From: JBHENW01 sp046261875
Lineage (GTDB): Bacteria; Acidobacteriota; Thermoanaerobaculia; UBA5066; Gp7-AA6
Assembly (NCBI GenBank): GCA_046261875.1
Contig: JBHENW010000029.1
Coordinates: forward strand, 1-8,454
Length of the DNA: 8,454 nt
Reading direction: 5' to 3'
The notes under the pieces were generated by a model. It was not told the origin of the DNA and did no database searches. It worked only from the letters and a program-made list of their open reading frames with translations. The position numbers and the translations under genes were made by a program. Of the stretch, positions 1 through 6,019 are shown piece by piece; position 1 is the first letter of the stretch, and the number at the start of each line of letters is the position of its first letter.

Positions 1-107
1 GTCGCCGTCTTCGGCCGCGCCTGCGCTGGAAGGGCCTCCGCCAGGGCGCCCGCCGCGAGGAGGGCGAGCGGCAAGGCGCGCCTGCCGAAACGGATTCGTT
101 CGTTCAT
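1..107 (-). CDS. Exported protein, N-terminal fragment (possible second M16 peptidase subunit)
   Basis: Only the first 35 codons are inside the window; the gene runs off the left edge. The ATG (107-105) overlaps the TGA stop of the upstream M16 peptidase in an ATGA arrangement, so translation is probably coupled. The visible residues form a typical signal peptide: a basic N-terminus (MNERIRFGRR), a hydrophobic Leu/Ala core, and an Ala-x-Ala type end near residues 29-31. Nothing of the mature domain can be seen. M16B peptidases are often encoded as adjacent pairs, one gene carrying the HxxEH zinc site and the other a degenerate partner, so a second M16 protein is the natural guess from context. 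That identity is inference; the exported nature and the gene overlap are direct observations. Confidence 0.7.
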   Translation of the reverse strand, partial: MNERIRFGRRALPLALLAAGALAEALPAQARPKTA

Positions 108-1855
108 TTCTTGTCCTTCCCCTTCTCCAGAGCTTCGATGCGGGTCTGCAGCCTCTTGCGCATGACCTCCAGCGCCGGCTTCGCTTCGAGCGGCGCCCCG
201 GCGCTTTGCGTTTCGAACATCCCCTGGATCTGCTTGAGCTTGTCGGCGTCCTGGACGGTCGCGATCTGCTGAGAGAACTGCCGGACCATCTGTTTCTGCT
301 GGTCGTTCAGGCCGGCGAGGTCCGGCTCGTCCGCAGCCGGGGCGCCGGGCTTGCGCGTGTACACGGCGACCGCCCGGTTCTCCTTCGTGAAGTATTCCTT
401 CGCGACCCGCTGGACGTCGGCGGCGGTCACGGCCTGCACCTTCGGACCGGCTTCGTTGACTTCGCGCCAGTCCCCCATCCCGTCGTTGACGATGAGCTGC
501 ACGAGGATCGGGAAGTTCGACGCGAGACGCCGGTACTCGGCGGCCGCGAAGTTGTTCTTCACCTTCTGGAGCTCCTCCGCGGGCACCGGCTCCTTCTGGA
601 GCTTTTCGATCTCCGCGTAAATCCCTTTCTCGACGTCTTCGGGCTTCTTGCCCTCCTTCACCTCGCCCCCCGCGTTGAAGGCCCCGGCGTATTTCTGGGA
701 ATTCTGGCTCGCGAACGTCTGGGTCGCGACCTGCGAACCGAGGACGAGCCCCTTGTACAGCCGGCCGGTCCGCGTCGAGAGGAGCTGCGCGAGGACCTGA
801 AGCGGGTACGAGTCCTTGTGCCCGAAGGGAACGGTGTGCCAGAGGATGTCCACCTGCGGATTGGCCTCCGCCTCGGCGTACATCCGCTTCTCCGCCTGCT
901 GCTTGACCTCCAGGGTGACGACTTCCGGGACCGGGTTCTTCCCGCGCCGGATCCGGCCGAAGTAGCGCTCGGCCTGCCGGACCGCCTGCGCCGGATCGAG
1001 GTCGCCGACGAGAATCAGGGTGATGTTCTGCGGCGAGTAGAAGAGGCCGTAATACTCGTCGGCCTGCGCCTTGGTGATCGCGGGGATGTCCGAAGGCCAT
1101 CCCACGACGGGCCAGTTGTACGGGTGCGACTCCCAGAACATAGCCCCGAAGGACTCCTCGAACTTCCCGAGCGGGGTGGACTCCGTGCGCAGCCGCCGCT
1201 CTTCGAAGACGACGTCCCGCTCGGCGTAGAACTCGCGGAAGACGGGCCGCAGCAGGCGTTCGGACTCCATCCACATCCAGAGCTCGAGCTTGTTGGACGG
1301 GACGGTGATGAAGTAGCCGGTCATGTCCTCGTTGGTGAAGGCGTTCATCTGCGAGCCCCCGGCGTCCGTGTACACGCGGTCGAACTCGTTCTTGACGAGG
1401 ACTTTTCTCTGCTCTTCGATCGTCTTGTCGAACGCCTTCTCGAGCTCCTTCAACCGAGCCGTCTTGTTCTCCGGCTTCATGAGGTCGTCGATCTCGCCGC
1501 GCCGGTAGGCGGCCCTCATCTTCGACTCTTCCTTGCGCATCTCCGTGCGGAGGCGCTCCTGCTCGGCGATGATCGCGAGGTCTTTCTTGTAGTCCTTGGT
1601 CCCGAGCGTCGGCGTCCCCTTGAACATCATGTGCTCGAAGAGGTGGGAGATCCCCGTGATGCCCGGCCGCTCGTTGGCGCTGCCGACGTGGGCCACCCAC
1701 CCGCCGGCCACGGTGGGCTCGCCCTCGCGCTCCACGATCAGAAGCCGCATCCCGTTGGAGAGAGTTTTCTCCTCGACCGGGACTTTCTGGGCGCCCAGCG
1801 GAGCGGCGAGGCACGCCCCCAGAAGCGCACCCAGCGCGAAACGCAGCGTTCTCAT
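104..1855 (-). CDS. Exported M16 family zinc metallopeptidase (insulinase/pitrilysin type)
   Basis: A 583-residue zinc peptidase of the M16 family, expected to degrade or process peptides in the periplasm. The inverted zinc motif HLFEH is at residues 71-75: two His ligands with the catalytic Glu74. The third ligand is most likely Glu219 in VVFEERR. The C-terminal M16 domain follows from about residue 265, with an Arg/Tyr pair in GRLYKGL (365, 367). Family proteins usually have about 76 residues between the second His and the Glu ligand; here there are 144. The extra part, roughly 85-160, is rich in Lys, Glu and Arg and looks helical or coiled-coil. A polar tail (about 505-583) ends in a lysine-rich stretch. 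The start at 1855 is chosen because GGAAAGGA lies just upstream and the product begins with a signal sequence. Cleavage could be by signal peptidase I after LGA (residue 22) or, given LLGAC with Cys15, as a lipoprotein. The open frame reaches further upstream, but that part is a shadow of sodC. Confidence 0.93.
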   Translation of the reverse strand: MRTLRFALGALLGACLAAPLGAQKVPVEEKTLSNGMRLLIVEREGEPTVAGGWVAHVGSANERPGITGISHLFEHMMFKGTPTLGTKDYKKDLAIIAEQERLRTEMRKEESKMRAAYRRGEIDDLMKPENKTARLKELEKAFDKTIEEQRKVLVKNEFDRVYTDAGGSQMNAFTNEDMTGYFITVPSNKLELWMWMESERLLRPVFREFYAERDVVFEERRLRTESTPLGKFEESFGAMFWESHPYNWPVVGWPSDIPAITKAQADEYYGLFYSPQNITLILVGDLDPAQAVRQAERYFGRIRRGKNPVPEVVTLEVKQQAEKRMYAEAEANPQVDILWHTVPFGHKDSYPLQVLAQLLSTRTGRLYKGLVLGSQVATQTFASQNSQKYAGAFNAGGEVKEGKKPEDVEKGIYAEIEKLQKEPVPAEELQKVKNNFAAAEYRRLASNFPILVQLIVNDGMGDWREVNEAGPKVQAVTAADVQRVAKEYFTKENRAVAVYTRKPGAPAADEPDLAGLNDQQKQMVRQFSQQIATVQDADKLKQIQGMFETQSAGAPLEAKPALEVMRKRLQTRIEALEKGKDKK

Positions 1856-1936
1856 GGTCGTCCTTTCCGAGCGCGGCGGTCCCGTCGCCGCGACGCCGCA
1901 TCCCAGGCCGGAATGCGCCTTGCAAGACCCTTCTTC

Positions 1937-1942
1937 TATCAT
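1937..1942 (+). promoter_or_regulatory. Candidate -10 element for sodC
   Basis: TATCAT matches the sigma-70 -10 consensus at five of six positions. It lies 22 bp before the sodC start, which would give a short leader containing the AAGGAGG site (1953-1959). No convincing -35 hexamer sits 16-18 bp upstream. The TTGCAA at 1920-1925 is too close (11 bp). The 109 bp gap 1856-1964 must also hold the promoter of the divergent M16 gene, for which I see no clear element. Confidence 0.3.
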
Positions 1943-1964
1943 CACCCGAGCGAAGGAGGAAAGA

Positions 1965-2489
1965 ATGAGAACGAAGCATCTCCTCGGCGTGGCGGCGCTG
2001 CTGGCGCTCTCCGCGGCCTGCGCCACGACGGCCTCGGCGCCCCAGGGCGCCCAGGCGCGCGCCGCGATCGAGTCTCGCAGCGGCTCGACGGTGACCGGCA
2101 CGGCGACCTTTACCGAGCGCTCGACCGGCGGCGTGCAGGTCGAGGTCCACGTCGAGAACGCTCCGCCCGGCACCCACGGGCTCCACCTCCACGAGCGGGG
2201 TGATTGCTCCGCGCCGGACGCATCGTCCGCGGGAGAGCATTTCAACCCGGGCGGGATGCCGCACGCGGGGCCTTCGGACCTGAAGCGGCATGCCGGTGAC
2301 CTGGGCAACATCGAAGTGGAGGCCAACGGGAAGGGCCACCTCGAGATCGTCTCGGACCTGCTGACCGTGCGCCCCGGCCCGAACTCCGTCGTCGGAAAGG
2401 CGGTCGTCTTTCACGAAAAGCGGGACGACCTGACGACTCAGCCGACGGGCGCTGCGGGCGGCCGCCTCGGTTGCGGCGTTGTGAATTGA
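1965..2489 (+). CDS. sodC: Cu/Zn superoxide dismutase, exported (SodC)
   Basis: A 174-residue superoxide dismutase that converts superoxide to oxygen and hydrogen peroxide in the periplasm or at the membrane surface. All metal ligands can be placed by alignment to the family: His74 and His76 in GLHLH, bridging His92 in GEHFNP, zinc ligands His100, His109 and Asp112 (RHAGDLG), and copper ligand His150 in VVFHE. The disulfide cysteines are Cys81 and Cys170, and the active-site Arg167 is in GGRLGCG. The start is fixed by an ideal AAGGAGG at 1953-1959, five bases before ATG. The N-terminus is a signal sequence. Cys19 in LSAAC could be a lipoprotein anchor, although Ser rather than Leu at -3 is not ideal. 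The Thr/Ala/Gln-rich stretch 20-32 would serve as a linker. The gene is divergent from the M16 peptidase, and a GC-rich hairpin follows its stop. Function is well supported; lipidation is uncertain. Confidence 0.96.
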   Translation: MRTKHLLGVAALLALSAACATTASAPQGAQARAAIESRSGSTVTGTATFTERSTGGVQVEVHVENAPPGTHGLHLHERGDCSAPDASSAGEHFNPGGMPHAGPSDLKRHAGDLGNIEVEANGKGHLEIVSDLLTVRPGPNSVVGKAVVFHEKRDDLTTQPTGAAGGRLGCGVVN

Positions 2490-2498
2490 TCCCCCGTT

Positions 2499-2519
2499 CG
2501 CGGCGCGAGGCGCGCCGCG
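2499..2519 (+). terminator. GC-rich hairpin after sodC (possible terminator)
   Basis: A 9-bp perfect inverted repeat (arms 2499-2507 and 2511-2519) closes on a 3-base loop, 9 bp after the sodC stop. The stem is entirely G/C, but no T-run follows on the plus strand, so it is not a classical intrinsic terminator. It may stop or slow polymerase, or protect the 3' end. Between it and 2620 I see only GC-rich sequence with a short direct repeat. Confidence 0.35.
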
Positions 2520-2620
2520 GGAGCTGAAGCGAGCGACGGAGCATGCGAGAGGCGACCCCGCATCCGGGCGATGCCGCGAGACGGTGCCGAAGGCAGCGAC
2601 GGTGCGAGCGAAAGCGACGG

Positions 2621-3277
2621 TCACCAGGGGTATCCCACGAAGTGGTGCCCGGCGAAAAAGGCCAGCGAGCCGCCTACGATCGCCCCGTTGACGAGGAGAG
2701 CGGGTAGAGGGCGCCCGCCCGCGGACTCCGTGGAAAAGGCGACGAGCGCCGCCGCAAACGCCCACGCGTAGCACATCGGGCTCGCGCCGACCTGAGCAAC
2801 CCACCAGGCGTTGGCCGGGTTTTCACAGATGCAGTGGGGGAGGAGCGCGATCGCGGCGAGCGCGAGAACGCCGTGCGGTGGAACGCGCCGTCCGGAGAAG
2901 GACAGCAACGCGGCCACGGCGAGGACGGGGACGCCGACCCAACGCAGGACCGTGCAGATTCCCGAACAGCCGGCGACGGCGAGCCCCGAGCAACCGAGCG
3001 AGGAGGCGAGAAACGCCGCAGGGACCGTCGCCCTCAGGATCGTCACCGCGGGGGCTGAGAGCGGGTTCTCTTTTCGGGGTCGGAAAACGTTCGCCGCCGA
3101 GACTCCGAGGGTCGCCGCGACGAGGGCCCAGAAAGCGAAGATGAGCGCGCGCCGGGCGTCCCCGACCGGCCAGAACGAGGCGGTGAAATCGCGCCCGAAC
3201 CGGAGCAGGAGCGCCGCGGCCGCGATCCAGGCCAGGATGAAAACGATCCGACGCACCGGTTTTCCGCCGCGGAGCAT
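2621..3277 (-). CDS. Cysteine-rich polytopic membrane protein, unknown function
   Basis: I do not recognise this 218-residue protein. It has about six hydrophobic stretches (near 10-26, 43-64, 76-95, 97-128, 136-150, 166-184 and 194-212), so it is an integral membrane protein. Six cysteines cluster in or beside membrane segments: Cys96, Cys104 and Cys108 in a Gly-rich loop (GCSG repeated), Cys149 and Cys151 in PHCICENP, and Cys169 in ASPMCY. His148 and the pair His211-His212 near the C-terminus are further potential ligands. The pattern suggests metal binding or thiol redox chemistry, but this is inference. The ATG at 3277 has GGAAG almost touching it. A GTG at 3256 is better spaced from GGCGGA and would give a more typical N-terminus (MRRIVFILAW), so the protein may start there with 211 residues. 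It is divergent from the decarboxylase with a very short gap, which suggests shared control. Confidence 0.8.
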   Translation of the reverse strand: MLRGGKPVRRIVFILAWIAAAALLLRFGRDFTASFWPVGDARRALIFAFWALVAATLGVSAANVFRPRKENPLSAPAVTILRATVPAAFLASSLGCSGLAVAGCSGICTVLRWVGVPVLAVAALLSFSGRRVPPHGVLALAAIALLPHCICENPANAWWVAQVGASPMCYAWAFAAALVAFSTESAGGRPLPALLVNGAIVGGSLAFFAGHHFVGYPW

Positions 3278-3306
3278 ACTTCCGTGAAGAGAGAATCGAG
3301 GTGAGC

Positions 3307-4785
3307 ATGTCGCAGTCGAAAGAAATCGAGAACCCGGCGGTGGACGCTTTCGATCTCCCTCCCGACGAGATCCGGCGCATCGGCCGACTCGCCGCGGACG
3401 CCGTCGCGGAGCACCGGGCCCGCCTCCTCGACCGCCCCGTCTTCGGCAAAGTCGGGAAGGCCGCCGCCCTCTTCGACGAGCCGCTTCCCGAGGACGGACA
3501 GAGCGTGGACGAGGTCCTGCGCTTCGTACGCGAGCGCGTCATGCCGCACCCGATGGGCAACTCCCATCCCCGTTTCTTCGGGTTCATCAATGCGACGGCG
3601 GACCCCGTCGGGATCACCGCCGACTACCTCGCCGCCGCGCTGAACCCGAACTGCTGGGGCGGAGACCATGCGGCGATCCACGTCGAGCACCGCGTCATCC
3701 GCTGGCTCTCCGAGATCGTCGGCTACACGCCCGACGCCGACGGAATCCTCGTTTCCGGCGGCTCCATGGCGAACTTCACGGCGCTCGCCGTGGCGCGGCG
3801 CGCCGTGACCCCGGGCAACGTGCGGGAGGACGGCGTCGCGGGAGAAGGGCGCCCGCGGCCGGTCGTCTACGCCTCCGACCAGGTTCACGCCTGCGTCGAC
3901 AAGGCCGTGGACCTGCTCGGCATCGGAACGCGCCACCTGCGCAAGATCGAGACCGACGCGGCGTTCCGGATCCGCATGGACCGCCTCGTCGAAGCGATCG
4001 CCGCGGACCGACGCGCCGGCCTGACGCCGGGAATCCTCGTCGGCAACGCCGGCACGGTGAACACCGGGGCGATCGATCCCCTCGCGGAGATGGCCGACCT
4101 CGCCGAGCGGGAAGGCCTATGGTTCCACGTCGACGGCGCGTACGGCGCGATGGCCGCCGTCTCCCCCCGGCTGCGGGGGCTCTTCACGGGAATGGAGCGG
4201 GCGGACTCGATCGCGGCCGATCCCCACAAGTGGATGTACGTTCCCTTCGAGGCAGGCGCCGCGCTCGTCCGCCAGTCCGGGCGGATGGCCGACGCTTTCC
4301 GGAAGTTTCCGGAGTACCTCGCATGGGACCCCGAGAGCCCGTTTCCCGGGCCGGCGTGGTTCGCGGAACGGGGCCTGGAACTGTCGCGGGGATTCAAGGC
4401 GCTCAAGGTCTGGATGGGACTGAAGGTCCATGGCCGCCGCGGCTATGCGGAGGCGATCGACCGGGACGTCGCCCTGGCGCGCTTCCTCTCCGAGGCCGTG
4501 GATGACCATCCGGACTTCGAGAATCTCTCGGAACCCGTGCTCTCCATTGCGAACTTCCGCTATCGCCCGGCGGGCGTCTCACGCAGCGACGAGGATCTCG
4601 ATCGCCTCAACCGGGGGATCATCAACCGGCTCGTCGGCGCGGGCTCCATCTTCCTCGCGCCTACAATCCTGAAGGGACGCACGGCGCTGCGCGTGGCGAT
4701 CGTGAACTTCCGGACCACGCGGGACGACCTCCTGTTCCTGCTCGAGGAGGCCTCGCGCGTCGGCCGGGAGATCCTGGCGGAGTGA
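3307..4785 (+). CDS. Group II PLP-dependent amino-acid decarboxylase (aromatic-L-amino-acid decarboxylase-like)
   Basis: A 492-residue cytoplasmic fold-type I PLP enzyme that should remove the alpha-carboxyl group from an L-amino acid to yield an amine and CO2. The PLP Schiff-base lysine is Lys308 in DPHKWMY, the pyridine-binding Asp is Asp276 in HVDGAYG, and the ring-stacking His is His194 in DQVHAC. These fall close to His192, Asp271 and Lys303 of mammalian DOPA decarboxylase. The phosphate-binding region includes SGGSMAN (about 151-157). Tyr337 in FPEYLAW matches the catalytic-loop Tyr332, which separates true decarboxylases from aldehyde synthases. The length is normal for the family. ATG 3307 is chosen because GAGG (3298-3301) sits five bases upstream; an in-frame GTG at 3301 would add two residues. 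The substrate cannot be read from sequence: tryptophan, tyrosine, DOPA, phenylalanine or a non-aromatic amino acid are all possible. The gene ends 4 bp from a convergent gene. Confidence 0.92.
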   Translation: MSQSKEIENPAVDAFDLPPDEIRRIGRLAADAVAEHRARLLDRPVFGKVGKAAALFDEPLPEDGQSVDEVLRFVRERVMPHPMGNSHPRFFGFINATADPVGITADYLAAALNPNCWGGDHAAIHVEHRVIRWLSEIVGYTPDADGILVSGGSMANFTALAVARRAVTPGNVREDGVAGEGRPRPVVYASDQVHACVDKAVDLLGIGTRHLRKIETDAAFRIRMDRLVEAIAADRRAGLTPGILVGNAGTVNTGAIDPLAEMADLAEREGLWFHVDGAYGAMAAVSPRLRGLFTGMERADSIAADPHKWMYVPFEAGAALVRQSGRMADAFRKFPEYLAWDPESPFPGPAWFAERGLELSRGFKALKVWMGLKVHGRRGYAEAIDRDVALARFLSEAVDDHPDFENLSEPVLSIANFRYRPAGVSRSDEDLDRLNRGIINRLVGAGSIFLAPTILKGRTALRVAIVNFRTTRDDLLFLLEEASRVGREILAE

Positions 4786-4789
4786 CCTT

Positions 4790-5323
4790 TCACGGGGAGC
4801 GGGTGTAGCGCAGCATTACCGCGGGGCGATAGCTACGACCGTCCACCGAGGTTTCGAACGTGCCCGAGTAGGAGTTCGCCCCAATCTCCGACATCGTCCA
4901 GCGAACGAAGATAGGTGTGCCGAGAAACTGGGCGCGGCCGTCACATACGAGATCCTCCTTCCTCCAGAGGCAGGTGAGCTCGATCACACCGGGCGTGACG
5001 CTGTCGGCCAGATATAACGCGTAGCCGCGCTTCTCGGTGTCCCACGTCAAAATGCCGTGCCCGGAAATCTGTCCTTGCGGGCCGGATGACCGGTAATCGG
5101 TGAGCAGCGAGAAGCCCCCGGGCCCCAACGAAACCGTTTGACTTCCCCGGCCGCCGCCGGAGGGCCCCCAGTCCCTGGTCTCGTGGGTTTCCAAAACCTG
5201 CCAGGAACCGACCATCCACTCGAGCTTTCGCATTTCCGGAGAGGGAACGAGAGCTTCGACCGCCCCCGGGGCCGGCGTGACTGTTCGGGTCGGCATGATC
5301 GTCACGGTCGCGGTCTGGGCCAT
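4790..5323 (-). CDS. DUF1579-like protein, signal peptide apparently lost by frameshift
   Basis: A 177-residue protein of unknown function, paralogous to the product at 6441-7001. Shared features in the same order are: a WMxGxWxVxExHE segment near the start of the domain, WGP, GPGGFS, SGHG with WD shortly after, DSxTPG, and a final aromatic strand. DUF1579 proteins are small beta-rich proteins without an assigned activity. The annotated ATG (5323) has no ribosome binding site, and its product has no signal peptide. Just upstream, a different frame (ATG 5385-5383, TGA 5343-5341) encodes the signal-peptide-like MRTVRRLSLSLSLS. One extra base near 5344 would join the two into a normal exported protein with cleavage at SMA|QT, like CLA|QP in the paralogue. 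It is therefore either a frameshifted gene, a sequencing or assembly indel, or a truncated cytoplasmic version. A sample of this gene is less GC-rich (35 of 60 at 4861-4920) than its neighbours. Confidence 0.75.
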   Translation of the reverse strand: MAQTATVTIMPTRTVTPAPGAVEALVPSPEMRKLEWMVGSWQVLETHETRDWGPSGGGRGSQTVSLGPGGFSLLTDYRSSGPQGQISGHGILTWDTEKRGYALYLADSVTPGVIELTCLWRKEDLVCDGRAQFLGTPIFVRWTMSEIGANSYSGTFETSVDGRSYRPAVMLRYTRSP

Positions 5324-5340
5324 CGAGGGCGGAATCGGGA

Positions 5341-5385
5341 TCAGGAGAGTGAAAGGCTGAGGCTGAGACGGCGAACGGTCCGCAT
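5341..5385 (-). other. Orphaned signal-peptide reading frame upstream of the DUF1579-like gene
   Basis: Fourteen codons (MRTVRRLSLSLSLS) followed by TGA. The short peptide has the basic start and hydrophobic core of a signal peptide, and begins with MRT like the M16, SodC and exported cupin proteins nearby. A -1 shift at the final TCC codon (5346-5344) continues as L-I-P-I-P-P-S-M-A-Q-T into the DUF1579-like frame. The upstream GGAAG is only one base from the ATG, which is a poor spacing. Confidence 0.5.
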
Positions 5386-5445
5386 GCTTCCGTCAGATGC
5401 AAGCAGACGGCCACGCGCGATGCTGTCGCGCCCCGAGAGGGGGGT

Positions 5446-5478
5446 GGCGTGCGCCAGCCGAAAGCCGCGGCGCACGCC
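5446..5478. repeat. Inverted repeat with 10-bp arms between cupin and DUF1579-like genes
   Basis: The arms GGCGTGCGCC (5446-5455) and GGCGCACGCC (5469-5478) are perfect reverse complements around a 13-base loop. The repeat begins 33 bp beyond the exported cupin's stop codon. No T-run follows on either strand, so it is not a standard intrinsic terminator. A second small hairpin (CCCC-GAGA-GGGG, 5431-5442) lies next to it. Together they make the 126 bp gap strongly structured: a transcript-stabilising structure, a pause or attenuation site, or a protein-binding site. Confidence 0.55.
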
Positions 5479-5511
5479 CATCGAAAACGAAAAGAGTCGG
5501 TGAGCCTACCG

Positions 5512-5988
5512 CTATCTGGTCGTCGGAGCGGCGGCGGGGAGCCCCTGCACGTCGAACAGGCCGTCCCTCTGGAGGAAGAAGACGCAGTCCGCACCCGCCT
5601 TGCAGGACGTCGTGTGATGCATCCCTCCGCCGAGCGAGAAGTAGGAGCCCGGGGGGAGCTCCTTCGGCGCCGCTCCCTCCACACCGAGGCTCAGTGTTCC
5701 TGAGATGACGATGCCGCGATCTCCGTGGGTGTGCCAGTGGATCGGGACGTTCGTCCCGGCCGGCCACCGGTAGAGGATCCCGTGCTCGCCCCTGGTCGGG
5801 TCGCCCCAGAGCACGGCCTGCTGCGCGCCGGCAAGGCCCGCCATGGGGGCCCATTTCACCTCTCCGGCGCTCCAGAGGGTCTTCGTGCCCTTGGCGACCT
5901 TGGTCCCGGTCGGCTCGTGAGCGAGCGCGAGACCCGCCACGGTCCAGATCAGGGAGATCGCCGTTGCCGTCCGCTTCCATGTCCTCAT
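5512..5988 (-). CDS. Exported cupin-domain protein (DUF4437-like)
   Basis: A 158-residue single-domain cupin with a signal peptide (hydrophobic residues 8-22, likely cut after ALA at 23). The first cupin motif supplies His84, His86 and His88 (IHWHTHGD), followed by the strand RGIVISGTLSLGV. The second motif gives PPGSYFSLGGG and His124-His125. These residues would bind one metal ion in the beta-barrel. Cys129 and Cys135 could form a disulfide, as expected of a periplasmic protein. The text GEHGILYRWPAG just before motif 1 resembles the DUF4437/ChrR-type cupins. Enzymatic activity cannot be assigned; such proteins may be dioxygenases, sugar-binding proteins or sensors. The start is secure: AAGGAGG lies eight bases before ATG. 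It follows mscL by 31 bp on the same strand and is probably cotranscribed. The frame stays open upstream to 6144, but that region encodes the tail of mscL. Confidence 0.88.
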   Translation of the reverse strand: MRTWKRTATAISLIWTVAGLALAHEPTGTKVAKGTKTLWSAGEVKWAPMAGLAGAQQAVLWGDPTRGEHGILYRWPAGTNVPIHWHTHGDRGIVISGTLSLGVEGAAPKELPPGSYFSLGGGMHHTTSCKAGADCVFFLQRDGLFDVQGLPAAAPTTR

Positions 5989-6019
5989 CGAAACGCCTCC
6001 TTTCACTGAGGGCGCGAGC

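Noticed and set aside
206..2203. 665-codon plus-strand open frame opposite the M16 gene
   Set aside because: It is rich in Arg, Leu, Val, Asp and Gly with no domain pattern. It is the antisense shadow of a high-GC gene whose minus-strand product has clear M16 motifs.
1856..2326. 157-codon upstream extension of the M16 reading frame
   Set aside because: It lies antisense to sodC, has no signal peptide, and would bury the good Shine-Dalgarno and signal sequence at 1855.
2595..2621. Direct repeat AGCGACGGT (2595-2603 and 2613-2621)
   Set aside because: Only two 9-bp copies in GC-rich sequence, one touching a gene end; chance is a sufficient explanation.
3043..3936. 297-codon minus-strand open frame opposite the decarboxylase
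   Set aside because: Composition typical of an antisense shadow, and it overlaps both genuine divergent genes.
5393..5980. 195-codon minus-strand open frame overlapping the exported cupin
   Set aside because: It is out of frame with the cupin, dominated by Arg, Gly and Asp, and has no signal peptide or motif; a frame shadow.
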